A DNA stretch of 64,000 bases from Flavobacterium sp. (lineage in GTDB: Bacteria > Bacteroidota > Bacteroidia > Flavobacteriales > Flavobacteriaceae), in NCBI RefSeq assembly GCF_017744675.1, contig NZ_JAGIAV010000001.1, forward strand, positions 521,666 through 585,665, read 5' to 3'. The translations under genes were made by a program, and so were the position numbers. The notes beneath the pieces were generated by a model, which made no database searches, was not told the origin of the DNA, and saw only the letters and a list, made by a program, of their open reading frames with translations. How positions within the stretch are numbered: position 1 is the first letter of the stretch; the number at the start of each line of letters is the position of its first letter. Of this stretch, positions 1-9,419 are shown piece by piece.

Positions 1-60
1 TCTCTCAAAAAACTCAGCGCACTCTGCGAAAAAAGCTCTGCGATCTCCGCGTAACATCGG
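1..60. repeat. Possible intergenic repeat remnant
   Basis: The first 60 bases are richer in GC than other intergenic DNA here and repeat short words (CTCAGCGC, CTCTGCGA, CTCTGCGATCTCCGCG). It resembles intergenic repeats I associate with Flavobacterium genomes, but the window cuts it off and no second copy is present. Confidence 0.25.
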
Positions 61-91
61 CACCAAAACAAAGCTTAAATCTTGACGAGCT

Positions 92-121
92 TTGTCGTTA
101 GAAAAAACATTCCGACATTTG
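92..121 (+). promoter_or_regulatory. Probable trpS promoter
   Basis: TTG at 92-94, a 19 nt spacer, then GACATTTG at 114-121 is a close match to the Bacteroidota TTG/TAnnTTTG promoter, with one mismatch in the first base of the -7 box. It ends 20 bases before the ATG at 142, which supports that start over the upstream in-frame codon at 82. Confidence 0.5.
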
Positions 122-141
122 CATTTCAGAAAAAAACGAGA

Positions 142-1116
142 ATGGCAAAAATACTTACTGGTGTTCAAAGTACAGGAACACCGCATTTAGGAAATTTATT
201 AGGAGCAATTATTCCGGCAATCGAATTATCAAACGATCCAGCAAATGAATCTTTTTTGTTTATTGCCGATTTGCATTCAATCACTCAAATTAAAGACGGA
301 AAAACTTTAAGAGAAAACACGTATAGCACAGCTGCAGCTTGGCTTGCTTGTGGTTTAAATCCTGATAAAGTTACTTTTTACAGACAATCTGATGTGGTTC
401 AAACTACAGAATTGACTTGGTATTTGAGTTGTTTTTTTCCATTTCAAAGATTGACATTAGCACATTCTTTCAAAGATAAAGCAGATCGTTTAGACGATGT
501 TAATGCTGGACTTTTCACCTATCCGATGTTAATGGCTGCAGATATTTTATTGTATGACGCTGAATTTGTTCCTGTTGGGAAAGATCAAATGCAGCATTTA
601 GAAATTACACGTGATGTTGCTTCTCGATTCAATCACCAAATGGGAGAAACTTTTGTGCTTCCTGAGGTAAAAGTTCGTGAAGATATTATGCTTATTCCTG
701 GAACAAACGGAGGAAAAATGAGTAAATCTGCCAACAATATCATCAACATTTTCTTGGATGATAAGACTTTGCGCAAGCAAGTTATGAGCATTGAAACGGA
801 TAGTACTCCGCTTGAAGCTCCAAAAAATCCAGATACTTGTAATGCTTTTGCTATTTATTCGCTGTTAGCAAACGAAGAACAAACTGCACAAATGAGAGCC
901 AATTATCTTGGCGGAAATTATGGTTATGGTCATGCAAAACAAGCTTTGTTTGAGTTGATTACAGAGAAATTCAAAACAGAAAGAGAAAAATACAATTACT
1001 ACATCAACAACCTTGAAGAAGTAGATGCTTTATTGAAAAAAGGCGCTTCAAAAGCTTCTGTAATTGCCGATGGAGTTTTAGCAAAAGTTCGTAATGTTCT
1101 TGGATTTGAGAAATAA
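142..1116 (+). CDS. trpS: Tryptophan--tRNA ligase
   Basis: Charges tRNA-Trp with tryptophan in the cytoplasm; class Ic aminoacyl-tRNA synthetase. The 324-residue protein is the usual length. The HIGH-type motif is PHLGN at about residues 14-18 and the KMSKS loop is exact at 192-196. The reading frame is open back to 82, but the extra 20 residues are not family-like and a promoter-like sequence lies inside that extension, so the start at 142 is preferred. A strong hairpin terminator follows. It is a single-gene unit. Confidence 0.97.
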   Translation: MAKILTGVQSTGTPHLGNLLGAIIPAIELSNDPANESFLFIADLHSITQIKDGKTLRENTYSTAAAWLACGLNPDKVTFYRQSDVVQTTELTWYLSCFFPFQRLTLAHSFKDKADRLDDVNAGLFTYPMLMAADILLYDAEFVPVGKDQMQHLEITRDVASRFNHQMGETFVLPEVKVREDIMLIPGTNGGKMSKSANNIINIFLDDKTLRKQVMSIETDSTPLEAPKNPDTCNAFAIYSLLANEEQTAQMRANYLGGNYGYGHAKQALFELITEKFKTEREKYNYYINNLEEVDALLKKGASKASVIADGVLAKVRNVLGFEK

Positions 1117-1143
1117 ATAGATCTTTAGATAATCAAATAATAG

Positions 1144-1176
1144 AAACGCTGATCAGAATTGAATCAGCGTTTTTTA
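1144..1176 (+). terminator. trpS terminator
   Basis: A perfect 10-bp stem (AAACGCTGAT with its complement at 1163-1172), 9-nt loop and run of T, 28 bases after the trpS stop. Confidence 0.85.
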
Positions 1177-1246
1177 TGATTTATAATTCTTCAATCCATT
1201 TTTAATTTCGTAACTTCAAGAATATTAACTATTTAAAAAACAAAAG

Positions 1247-1366
1247 ATGGATAAGTATATTGAAGATTACAATGTTCCGTATCTATTTAAAGTCCTAAAT
1301 ATAATTTTCGGCTTATTGCTGATTTATATTTTGTATCGATTGTACAAACATTTTACCAAAAAATAA
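1247..1366 (+). CDS. Small membrane peptide, 39 residues
   Basis: A short frame starting with ATG and ending in TAA. It encodes an acidic N-terminus (MDKYIEDYNV), one hydrophobic stretch of about 17 residues (residues 13-30) and a basic tail ending HFTKK. This layout, with a positive C-terminus after a single helix, is that of a small inner-membrane protein. It stands alone between the trpS terminator and convergent dprA. I do not recognise a family. The base composition is compatible with coding, but a random AT-rich frame cannot be excluded. Confidence 0.45.
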   Translation: MDKYIEDYNVPYLFKVLNIIFGLLLIYILYRLYKHFTKK

Positions 1367-1383
1367 AAATAGGATTTTCTGCG

Positions 1384-2484
1384 TTAAATTGATTCAAAAA
1401 GTTTTCCAGGAAGTGGCCGAATTACGCCTTTTAACTCCATTCCTATCAGAATTCCAGATAGTTTAAAAATTGGAATTTCGCATTCAATTGCAATGAGGTC
1501 TAATAATTCTTTTCCATTTTTTTGAAGAAAATCGTAGATCTTTTGTTCCTCAGGCTGTAATTCTATAAAAAGCTGTTTTTGAATACTTTTTGATTTTTCT
1601 TTAATATCCCAATTCAGCATATAAATCAAATCGGCGGCACTTGTCAATACATTTGCTTTCTGGGTTTTAATTAAATTGTTACAACCTTGACTGTATTTAT
1701 CTGTGACTCTTCCAGGCACTGCAAACACATCTCGATTGTACTCATTGGCAATATTTGCAGTTATTAATGAACCGCCTTTATCTGCAGATTCAATAACAAT
1801 TGTAGCTTCTGTCATTCCAGCAACTATACGATTTCTGCGAACAAAATTCTCTTTATCAGGATTTGAATCGCTCCAAAATTCTGTTATGAATCCGCCATTC
1901 TCTTCCATTTTTGCCATGTATTTTTTATGGGTACGAGGATACACTTGATTCAAGCCATGAGCCAAAACCCCAATTGTTTGCAAGTTAAAATCCATCGCTG
2001 CTTGATGAGCTACAATATCAACTCCATACGCAAATCCGCTAACAATCACGGGATCTAAAGGAGCTATCTCTTCTATCAATTTTCTGCAGAAATCTGTTCC
2101 GTAAGAAGTGATTTGTCTGGTCCCCACAATACTAATTATCTTTTTGCTTTTAAGATCTATATTTCCCGCCGTAAAAAGTAAAATCGGAGCATCAAAACAA
2201 TGTCTAAGCCTTTCTGGATAACTTTCGTCTTGAAAAAAAGAAACCTGAATCGTATTGTTTTTTATGAAAGACAGCTCTCGATCTGCTTTTTCAAAAATGC
2301 TTTTGTCTTTCAAATTTTTCAATAAAACAGATCCAATACCGTCAACCGCAGCTAGCTGAGAACTTTTCGCTTTAAAAACCTCTGTGGCAGATCCAAAAGT
2401 ATGAAGCAATTTCTTTCCCAAAATATCTCCCACTCCATCAACTTTCAACAAGGCAAGTAAACTAAATAAATCTTGATCGCTCAT
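1384..2484 (-). CDS. dprA: DNA-processing protein DprA
   Basis: Binds incoming single-stranded DNA during natural transformation and loads RecA; also called Smf. The 366 residues show an N-terminal helix-hairpin-helix region (about 10-60), the Rossmann-like core (about 113-325) with GTR at 121-123, SGFAYGVD at 149-156 and RRNRIVAGMT near 216-225, and a C-terminal winged-helix DprA domain (about 305-366). Length and motif order are complete, so it looks functional. It is convergent with the small peptide gene and divergent from the HU/SPOR gene. Confidence 0.95.
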   Translation of the reverse strand: MSDQDLFSLLALLKVDGVGDILGKKLLHTFGSATEVFKAKSSQLAAVDGIGSVLLKNLKDKSIFEKADRELSFIKNNTIQVSFFQDESYPERLRHCFDAPILLFTAGNIDLKSKKIISIVGTRQITSYGTDFCRKLIEEIAPLDPVIVSGFAYGVDIVAHQAAMDFNLQTIGVLAHGLNQVYPRTHKKYMAKMEENGGFITEFWSDSNPDKENFVRRNRIVAGMTEATIVIESADKGGSLITANIANEYNRDVFAVPGRVTDKYSQGCNNLIKTQKANVLTSAADLIYMLNWDIKEKSKSIQKQLFIELQPEEQKIYDFLQKNGKELLDLIAIECEIPIFKLSGILIGMELKGVIRPLPGKLFESI

Positions 2485-2721
2485 ACTTTTAAAACATTAT
2501 GTAAAATAGAAAAATTAATTTCACTTTTTTGAACCGCAAATATCATTAAAACAAAGTAAATTCTTAATAAAATAAAAGTATATTTTTGGAAAGCAGATAA
2601 AACCTAAGAAAACAAAGGACTTAAATAATTGAAAACGAATTATATAAAAATAATTCTGAATTGTTAATAAAAATTGTGAATAAAATTTTGATAACTATAC
2701 GTGTTGCATAACTTTGTTAAT

Positions 2722-3693
2722 ATGAAAATCGAAGTATATATCTCACAGTTATTGTATCGTTATCAGTGCGTAACGGTTCCAGGATTTGGTGCATTTTTAA
2801 CCGAAACTCACTCAGCGCAGCTGAATGAAAGCACTAATTCGTTTTTTCCTCCAAAAAAAACCATTTCTTTCAACAGCCGTATCAAAAATAACGATGGATT
2901 GTTGGCAAATCATATTGCTCAAGCTGAAAAAACATCTTATGGTTTTGCTGTTAGTGCAATTGCTTTTGATGTTTTGAACTGGAAAAAAACCTTGGAAGAA
3001 GGTGGCGTTATTCTTTTAAAAAATATTGGAGAACTGCGTTTAAATTCTGAGAGCAACATTGTTTTCAAACCAAATGACCAGACTAATTTTCTGGCAACTT
3101 CTTTTGGATTAAGTCCTTTTGTTTCTCCGATGGTGAAAAAAGAAGCTTTCGAGAAAAAAATCGAAAAGATTGCGGCAAAAGAAAAAGATGCTGTTTTATT
3201 ATACGAAAATGAAGAAGAAACAAAATCTTCAAATCCGTTTTTACGTTATGCTGCAATTCTAGTTTTAGGACTTGGAATTACAGGAAGCATCGGTTATCCT
3301 TTGTATCAAAATCAAATTGATAACCAAACACTTGTTGTAGAAAAAGCCGTTCAGAAAAAAGTGCAAAACAAAATACAAGAAGCTACTTTCTTTATCAAAA
3401 GTCCGCTTCCGGCTGTAACTCTTTCTGTAGATTCTGCTGCTGTTGAAACTGTTGAACCAACAATGCCATATCATATTATGGCAGGCGCTTTTAGAAGCGA
3501 GCAAAATGCTAGAAAAGCTTACAACCAATTACTTAAAGATGGTTATAAAGCAAGAATGTTGAAAGAAAACAAACACGGTTTATTTCCTGTTTTGTACGGA
3601 AGTTATGCTACGATGAAAGAGGCTGAACAAGCTCAAAAAGAAATCCAAAAAGGCGAAAATCCACAAGCTTGGATTCTAGTTGAAAATCTATAA
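2722..3693 (+). CDS. HU/CCDC81-like and SPOR-domain protein
   Basis: A Bacteroidota-type envelope protein of 323 residues. The N-terminal 130 residues resemble the paired HU-CCDC81-like domains (opening MKIEVYISQLLYRYQ, then VPGFGAF). There is one transmembrane helix at about 174-194, then a linker and a C-terminal SPOR domain (about 248-322) that in this family binds denuded glycan strands of peptidoglycan at division sites. The domain order suggests a cytoplasmic HU-like part tethered to a periplasmic SPOR part. The ATG at 2722 is chosen over GTG at 2701 because family members begin MKIE. Its exact role is inferred. Confidence 0.85.
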   Translation: MKIEVYISQLLYRYQCVTVPGFGAFLTETHSAQLNESTNSFFPPKKTISFNSRIKNNDGLLANHIAQAEKTSYGFAVSAIAFDVLNWKKTLEEGGVILLKNIGELRLNSESNIVFKPNDQTNFLATSFGLSPFVSPMVKKEAFEKKIEKIAAKEKDAVLLYENEEETKSSNPFLRYAAILVLGLGITGSIGYPLYQNQIDNQTLVVEKAVQKKVQNKIQEATFFIKSPLPAVTLSVDSAAVETVEPTMPYHIMAGAFRSEQNARKAYNQLLKDGYKARMLKENKHGLFPVLYGSYATMKEAEQAQKEIQKGENPQAWILVENL

Positions 3694-3702
3694 AATACTT
3701 TT

Positions 3703-3732
3703 AATCCTGTTCGAAAGAGCAGGATTTTTTTT
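3703..3732 (+). terminator. Terminator of the HU/SPOR gene
   Basis: Stem AATCCTG at 3703-3709 with CAGGATT at 3720-3726, extended by T-G, T-A and C-G pairs to a GAAA tetraloop, then eight T. Confidence 0.85.
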
Positions 3733-4046
3733 GGCCTTTTTTCGATAGAATTAAATCAACTTGGCCATATTATTTCTTTCAACGTTTACAAGTTCCACGC
3801 GAAACATCCGTATCCAAATATCCGTTGTCATTAGCAACAAAACAATTTACATGAAATTCTTCAAAAGGGATAAAGTTTGAAGGCTGAAATATTGTAAATA
3901 AAATTGTTCAACATAAAACCATTTTATTACAAAGCGATTACTTTCAGCAATAAACTTTTGTCCTATTCTGTTGTTTTTAAAAATTTATGAGACAAAATTT
4001 CTAAAACCCAACCCATAATTTAGCTCTCATAAAAATTTAAAAAATC
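3733..4046. other. Gene-free stretch upstream of the coiled-coil protein gene
   Basis: No convincing gene, RNA or strong promoter is seen. The only recognisable item is a one-mismatch parS-like 16-mer at 3791-3806 with centre CACGCG instead of CACGTG. Confidence 0.4.
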
Positions 4047-4484
4047 ATGGATAAAATCTTCAAAACACTGATTTTCTTGATGCTTCTTAGCTCTCAATCT
4101 TTCTTTGCACAAGTTCAAGACACTTCTTCACAGGACATGGATCTTAAAATAGCCGAAGCGCAAATGCAGCTCACTTTGAAAGAAAACCACAAAAAATTGG
4201 ACGATAAAATAGCTTTGCTAAAAAAAGAGCAAAAGGAATTTGAAACCAAAAAAAGAAGTCTTGTCAAATCTGAAAACAATTTAAAATCTACAAAAGATAA
4301 AATTGAAAAGCTTCAAATTGCCAACCAAAAAATTGAAGGCAAAATTCTAACTTCTTCTACTTCCGAAGAAGAAATTCAAAAACAAAAAATCAAAATTAAA
4401 GAAAATGAAGTTTCTATACAGAAACTGAAACTGACTTTACTAGATCAGGGAAAAGAACTTGAAAAAGTCATTTCTACGTTATAA
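4047..4484 (+). CDS. Secreted coiled-coil protein of unknown function
   Basis: The 145-residue product starts with a signal peptide (about 1-21, ending FFAQ) and is otherwise almost entirely charged helix rich in Lys, Glu, Gln and Leu, with heptad-like spacing from about 30 to 143. This is expected to form a long periplasmic coiled coil. There are no catalytic motifs and I recognise no family. It stands alone and shares a bidirectional terminator with the convergent gene downstream. Confidence 0.7.
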   Translation: MDKIFKTLIFLMLLSSQSFFAQVQDTSSQDMDLKIAEAQMQLTLKENHKKLDDKIALLKKEQKEFETKKRSLVKSENNLKSTKDKIEKLQIANQKIEGKILTSSTSEEEIQKQKIKIKENEVSIQKLKLTLLDQGKELEKVISTL

Positions 4485-4521
4485 ACATAAGCCTAATTCA
4501 AAACGAATTAGGCTTATGTTT
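4483..4521. terminator. Bidirectional terminator
   Basis: A perfect 17-bp inverted repeat, 4483-4499 against 4505-4521 (arm centre CATAAGCCTAATTC), with a 5-nt loop. It sits between convergent genes and overlaps the stop codon of the upstream one, so it can serve both strands. Confidence 0.85.
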
Positions 4522-4524
4522 TGT

Positions 4525-5286
4525 TTATCGTGAAACAATCTTTGCATCTTGCGATAGAATTTCCTTTCCCGACTGATATACGATTAACGCCGCAGGCGCC
4601 GATTTTTTTTCGCCCAAAACGATAAAATGACATTCATATCTGAAATTGCCTTTTTTAAACTCGTAATGATGATTTCCACCCGTTCCATCGGCAACAAAAA
4701 CTCCTTTCTCCATTACAAGATCTGGAGTATCCGTCATTTTCTTTTTGATTGACCAAGAAACATAGCGGTAGTTGTTGTTTCCTAAATCATCAATCCTGAT
4801 TCTAAATTTAGTAGTTTCAAGAATTGCAACAGGTTCTTTAAATTTTGAAATGGAAGTGTTTACATTTTTCTTCTGTTCCGCGATTAGCGAATTTTTCAAT
4901 TTCAGTTCTTCATCAGATTGGTGATTGATGCTGATAATTTTTCCATCGGTATCGATCCACAAATCTCCTCGATCTAGCATGATGCCGCGCCATCCCACTT
5001 CTGACCAATCTTTTGCAGGATCTGATTTTGTTATTTTTTGAATCAAAACTTTATCAAAAATTTGATTATATCTTTTTACAAAATCGGCTTTATCCTTAAC
5101 CGAAGGAATTGGATAATCTCGCTTAAACGGAAATTTGATTCGTTTTGCAACGGCCTCTTTATCGCTAGTTTTTACTTCTTCAATAAATTTCGAAATGAAC
5201 TTTTGATATTCTGGTTTCAAGTCTTGAGCATTCAAAAACCAAGAATTGAAGGCCAAAATTGTTAGCAAAATTTTAAATGTTTTCAT
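4525..5286 (-). CDS. Secreted protein of unknown function
   Basis: A 253-residue protein with an N-terminal signal peptide (about 1-20, ending LNAQ). The first half (about 25-110) is a helical region with KEAVAKRIKFPF and an NTF2-like feel (DRGDLWIDTDGKIISINHQSDEE). The second half is beta-rich with a conserved-looking GVFVADGTGGNHHYEFKKG stretch. I do not recognise a named family. It is transcribed alone, between the bidirectional terminator and the helicase gene. Confidence 0.65.
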   Translation of the reverse strand: MKTFKILLTILAFNSWFLNAQDLKPEYQKFISKFIEEVKTSDKEAVAKRIKFPFKRDYPIPSVKDKADFVKRYNQIFDKVLIQKITKSDPAKDWSEVGWRGIMLDRGDLWIDTDGKIISINHQSDEELKLKNSLIAEQKKNVNTSISKFKEPVAILETTKFRIRIDDLGNNNYRYVSWSIKKKMTDTPDLVMEKGVFVADGTGGNHHYEFKKGNFRYECHFIVLGEKKSAPAALIVYQSGKEILSQDAKIVSR

Positions 5287-5363
5287 ATCAAAAATAATTT
5301 AAGGCGTTAGAAATTAGAATTTTGAAAAGTAGAAATCAATGTTTCACGTAGGACGCTCAAAAA

Positions 5364-7643
5364 TTAATTGATACTTGCTTTGAACATTTTTAGCTCGTCC
5401 CAAGTAAATTCATCTCCATATTTTTCTTTCAAAGGACTCAGAGATTCTTCTTGGTAAAACTGAAAAGCTTCCCGCAAAGCCAAAATTTTATCATACGGCA
5501 GAACATCGGCAATTTCAATTTTTTTGGCTTGAATCAATTTGATCAAATGCCCTTCGATAGTCTGAACGTTCAATTTACGCATTCTTGCAATTTCTTCTAC
5601 CGAATTTTTGTCCATCCACAAATCGTAGGTTTCTTCAACTGTCGTTTTTTTAGCCGTTTTAAGCTCGTTTTTCTCCGTCTTAGGCGATTTGTATCGAGCA
5701 ACGGGCTCTTCGGTTCTAAAAATGTCTGTATTTGTCGTTTTAAGCTCTTCGCGAATCCTTTCTGCTTTGTTGCTTTTGTAATTTTTAATATTTGGCGACG
5801 TTAGTTTTTCTTTACTGATTTCTTCGCCAGCAACAACAACTTCGATCAATAGTTTGGCTTTCATCAATCGCAAAACAGCTTTGGTCTGCAAATCTTCTAA
5901 AAAGTTAAGCTCTTCGTAGAATTCTTTTACTTTTTTGAATTTTTGAATTTCGGCCATTTTATAAATCAGATCATCAACCAATTTGTCCATCGGCTTGAAG
6001 AAATAATCGTAGGCAGCATCTACCCTTTCTTTCACAAAAAACAAATCGACCGTTTCTTTGATGAAGATTTTATTGAGTTGAGAAATGAATTTCTGTGAAG
6101 GATCTAAAAGCTGCTCCATAATTTCCATTCGTTTATGCGCCCAAACTGCGTGCTTCGTTTTTTCAGAACCTGCCGCATTTTCGTTATAACTAAAACGATG
6201 GTTTCGCCATTCTTGTGCCAATTCTCCCCAATTAAAACTGTTAACCAAATAGTTATGAATAAAATTTTTGGTTTCGAAGTGAAGCGCTTTCTCTAAAGTT
6301 TCTTCCGTCGCTCTGTTCAAAGCGTAATCCATCACGTCTTGATCGTTGGAAATACCATTCATCTGCATCGGAGAAAGCAAAATAAGCCCGTTTAACGAAC
6401 GCAAACGCGAAAGTGCTACATAGGCTTGCCCAGGCAGAAAAACTTGCGATACATCGAGCGCTGCTTTGTCAAAAGTTAAACCTTGGCTTTTGTGCACCGT
6501 AATCGCCCAAGCCAATTTGATCGGATAATGCGCAAAGGTTCCCAAAACTTCTTCTTCGATGTCTTTCGTTTGCTCGTTGACTTTGTATCGGATATTTTTC
6601 CATTCGTACTTTTCTACTTCGAGTGTCATGTTTTCTTCTGGAAAATGAACAAAGATTTCTTCATCAGAAAGCGATTTGATTATTCCCATCTTTCCGTTGA
6701 AATATCTTTTCTCAAAAGACAAATCATTTTTGACGAACATAATTTGCGCGCCGACTTTCAATTTCAATTCTTCCTCGACAGGAAAGATCTTTTCTGGAAA
6801 ATCTCCCACCACAAATGGTGTGTAAACGTATTCTTTACCATATAAATCACTGATTGACTGTGAGTTGATAGCATCAGCCTTCGCATTATGCGTTGTGAGT
6901 GTGATGTATCCTTTGTTCTCCTTGAAGTCAAAATCTGGCTTAACATACTGATTTAGAATGGCTATGTCTTCTGGAGTGATCTGATTATTTCGAAGATTGT
7001 TCAAAACCGAGATAAAAGCATCATCTGTCTGGCGATAGATTTTTGACAATTCGATATAAATCGGCGGATACGTTTGGAGAACATGAGAATGGAAAAAGAA
7101 TTTTCCGCGGTAATAGTTTTTCAGCGTTCGCCATTCTTCATCACGAATAACTGGCGGCAACTGAAGCAAGTCTCCAATGAACAAAACTTGAACTCCGCCA
7201 AATGGCTGTGTATTTCTTCGAACGGTCTGCATCATGAAATCGACCGCGTCCAACAAATCGGCACGCATCATACTGACTTCATCAATCACCAGAAGCTCCA
7301 TGTTTTTGATTACATTTCGCTTAACATTATTCATTTTGAAATGGCGACGAAGCGATTCTTTGTTTTCAAACTTTACTGTTTCTGTAAATTGCGCACTCGC
7401 ATCGTACGACGGAATGAACGCAGAAAACGGAAGCTGAAACATGGAATGAATCGTTACGCCACCTGCATTCAAAGCAGCAATTCCTGTTGGTGCAACGACC
7501 ACAGTATTTTTGTGTGTTGTCGCGATAATTTCGCGTAAGAGCGTAGTTTTTCCAGTACCTGCTTTTCCCGTAAGGAAAATAGATTTTTGAGTCTGATTAA
7601 TGAATTGTAAAGTGTAAGCTGCCGCTTCTGAAACGTTCTGCAT
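5364..7643 (-). CDS. Pif1/RecD-like helicase with C-terminal HTH domain
   Basis: An ATP-dependent superfamily 1 DNA helicase of 759 residues. Walker A is GKAGTGKTT at 26-34, Walker B is LLVIDEVSMM at 117-126, and the late SF1B motif VHKSQGLTFD followed by YVALSRLRSL lies at about 385-425. The last ~70 residues (DLWMDKNSVEEIARMRKLNVQTIEGH) form a helix-turn-helix domain of the type attached to Bacteroidota Pif1 and RecQ-like helicases. Family members resolve G-quadruplexes and fork obstacles; that role here is inferred. Single-gene unit. Confidence 0.88.
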   Translation of the reverse strand: MQNVSEAAAYTLQFINQTQKSIFLTGKAGTGKTTLLREIIATTHKNTVVVAPTGIAALNAGGVTIHSMFQLPFSAFIPSYDASAQFTETVKFENKESLRRHFKMNNVKRNVIKNMELLVIDEVSMMRADLLDAVDFMMQTVRRNTQPFGGVQVLFIGDLLQLPPVIRDEEWRTLKNYYRGKFFFHSHVLQTYPPIYIELSKIYRQTDDAFISVLNNLRNNQITPEDIAILNQYVKPDFDFKENKGYITLTTHNAKADAINSQSISDLYGKEYVYTPFVVGDFPEKIFPVEEELKLKVGAQIMFVKNDLSFEKRYFNGKMGIIKSLSDEEIFVHFPEENMTLEVEKYEWKNIRYKVNEQTKDIEEEVLGTFAHYPIKLAWAITVHKSQGLTFDKAALDVSQVFLPGQAYVALSRLRSLNGLILLSPMQMNGISNDQDVMDYALNRATEETLEKALHFETKNFIHNYLVNSFNWGELAQEWRNHRFSYNENAAGSEKTKHAVWAHKRMEIMEQLLDPSQKFISQLNKIFIKETVDLFFVKERVDAAYDYFFKPMDKLVDDLIYKMAEIQKFKKVKEFYEELNFLEDLQTKAVLRLMKAKLLIEVVVAGEEISKEKLTSPNIKNYKSNKAERIREELKTTNTDIFRTEEPVARYKSPKTEKNELKTAKKTTVEETYDLWMDKNSVEEIARMRKLNVQTIEGHLIKLIQAKKIEIADVLPYDKILALREAFQFYQEESLSPLKEKYGDEFTWDELKMFKASIN

Positions 7644-7744
7644 TGGGCTTGTATTAAAAACTAAAATTACCGCATTTTTATAAAAAGAAAAAACCTAAAT
7701 CGCAGTGGATTTAGGTTTTCAGTAATTTAGTTAGTTTGGTAGTT

Positions 7745-8329
7745 TTATTTTTTAGCTTCGCCTTCTTTTGTTTCAGCTGCTGGTTTTGCATCTGCTTTTG
7801 GCTCTGCCTTGTATTTGTCATTTAATGCTTTTACAATATCTTTTGTGATATCGTATTTATCTTCAGCATACAAAATTGATGCGGCATCTCCTGTTCCGTA
7901 GATGTAAGAGTAACCGTTTTTCTTTCCGTAATCTTTAATGAATTTTTTAACTCCACTAACAAGAGAATCCATTTCAACACCACTTTCTTGTTGCAATTGT
8001 TGTGCTAATGCTTGTTGTGCATAACCTAATTGCTGCTCTCTTTTTTGCAACTCAGCACCTCTTTGCTGCGCCCAAGCTTGACCGTTTGCTTGTGCCTGGC
8101 TTTGAAAATTAGCAGCGTCTTGTTTAAAACGTGAAATCTCAGCTTGTAATTGTCTACCTTTTTCTTCCGCTTGAGCTTTGTACTTTGCCTCTAAATCTTT
8201 TGCCTCAGTGTATTCTTTCATCAAAACCGAAGTATCCACGTAAGCTGTTTTTACTTCCTTTACCTCTGCTGTTTTGTTACAAGAAACTGCGAAAACTGAA
8301 AGTGCGATAATAACTAATGCTTTCTTCAT
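7745..8329 (-). CDS. OmpH/Skp-like periplasmic chaperone, lipoprotein form
   Basis: A 194-residue protein with an N-terminal lipoprotein signal (MKKALVIIALSVFAVSC, lipid Cys at residue 17), then a long Gln/Ala-rich coiled coil (about 40-130) characteristic of OmpH/Skp, whose tentacle helices hold unfolded outer-membrane proteins. The C-terminal part (YSYIYGTGDAASILYAEDKYDIT) is the conserved OmpH closing segment. The Ala/Lys tail is low-complexity. The start at 8329 is chosen because the signal peptide begins there; the frame is open 12 codons further. Confidence 0.88.
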   Translation of the reverse strand: MKKALVIIALSVFAVSCNKTAEVKEVKTAYVDTSVLMKEYTEAKDLEAKYKAQAEEKGRQLQAEISRFKQDAANFQSQAQANGQAWAQQRGAELQKREQQLGYAQQALAQQLQQESGVEMDSLVSGVKKFIKDYGKKNGYSYIYGTGDAASILYAEDKYDITKDIVKALNDKYKAEPKADAKPAAETKEGEAKK

Positions 8330-8511
8330 TTTTTTTAATTCTATTTTTTTAAGTATTGAAGACAAAAATATAAAAAAATCAATAGCATCAGCATAAAGTT
8401 TAAAAAATGCGTAAATTTTATGATATTGTTTTTATTTATCGAAAAAATAATAGCAATAATTCAACTTTATAACATAAAATCGACTGTTTTTTGTCTATTT
8501 TTTTTAATCGA

Positions 8512-8550
8512 AAAAAGCTATTTCGCCACGAAAGGACAAAATAGCTTTTT
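8512..8550 (-). terminator. Terminator after the methyltransferase gene
   Basis: A 12-bp inverted repeat (AAAAAGCTATTT at 8512-8523 with its complement at 8539-8550) lies just beyond the stop of the minus-strand methyltransferase gene, with T-rich sequence beyond it on that strand. Confidence 0.6.
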
Positions 8551-8570
8551 GGGTATATTTTTTAGTTTAT

Positions 8571-9419
8571 TTATTTGTTTTTTAAAACATAGATATGCGA
8601 TGAATATTCTTTTGAGCTTTTTGCTTTCCAGTTTGATTTTAAACCAATGAAAAAAGCTTTCATGTAATTCATCTTTCCAGTTTTGTATTTTTCAGACAAA
8701 AGGCTCACATAAAACGAATCGAACTTCATTGGAAGGATCTTTTCTAATTTCATGTCTACTTTTTCAAAAAGTAATTGAATCGATTTTTTTGAAAAATGCC
8801 AAAAGTGAATTGGCACATCATAGGCTGCCCAAAATGTTTGATAATGATTTGCATCAAACGATTTGTAGTTTGGAACCGCAACAATTAATGTTCCAGTTGG
8901 CTTTAATAAACGCTTCAATTCCTGGATCTGGTGTTCTAAATCTGGAACGTGTTCTAAAACGTGCCACATCGTAATTACGTCTAATGAATGATTTTCTAAA
9001 GCCCTAATTTCTTCTACAAATGAAATTCCTTTTTGTTTGGCAATATTTTTTGCTCGGTCGCTTGGTTCTACTCCAATTGTTTCCCAACCATTATTTTTTG
9101 CTGTTAAAAGAAAATCTCCTGTTCCAGCACCAATATCCAAAATTCTTCCTTTTTGCGGTTGCTGACTATTGATTAAATTCAATTTGTTTTGAAGTGCAAT
9201 ATTTTTTACGAAATGATATGCTTTTTCAAATAACGAACGTTTGTTGTCTGTATGCGAAATATAATCTTCGCTTTCGTAATATCTTCCCAAATTTTCAAGT
9301 TCGGGTTGTGGAGAAGTAATTAGCATATCTAATTCTTCATCATAATACAAATTAAAAATTTCTTTTGAAACAGAATGGTCTTTTACCGTAAGAAAATGTT
9401 TTTTGTTTAAAACGTTCAT
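8571..9419 (-). CDS. Class I SAM-dependent methyltransferase
   Basis: A 282-residue methyltransferase. Motif I ILDIGAGTGDF lies at 93-103, the acidic residue that binds the ribose is in IGVEPS at about 115-120, and the post-II segment DVITMWHVLEHVPD follows, as in the Methyltransf_11/23 group. The N-terminal 90 residues (YYESEDYISH) match a common layout of sugar- or lipid-modifying methyltransferases. The substrate cannot be read from the sequence, and the neighbours are housekeeping genes without a pathway link. Confidence 0.88.
   Translation of the reverse strand: MNVLNKKHFLTVKDHSVSKEIFNLYYDEELDMLITSPQPELENLGRYYESEDYISHTDNKRSLFEKAYHFVKNIALQNKLNLINSQQPQKGRILDIGAGTGDFLLTAKNNGWETIGVEPSDRAKNIAKQKGISFVEEIRALENHSLDVITMWHVLEHVPDLEHQIQELKRLLKPTGTLIVAVPNYKSFDANHYQTFWAAYDVPIHFWHFSKKSIQLLFEKVDMKLEKILPMKFDSFYVSLLSEKYKTGKMNYMKAFFIGLKSNWKAKSSKEYSSHIYVLKNK

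Noticed and set aside
3791..3806. AGTTCCACGCGAAACA, a one-mismatch parS-like sequence
   Set aside because: The core is CACGCG, which is not the invariant ParB core; it may be a decayed site but cannot be called.
5340..5355. TGTTTCACGTAGGACG, parS-like left half only
   Set aside because: Core broken (CACGTA) and right arm degraded; kept only as a possible relic.
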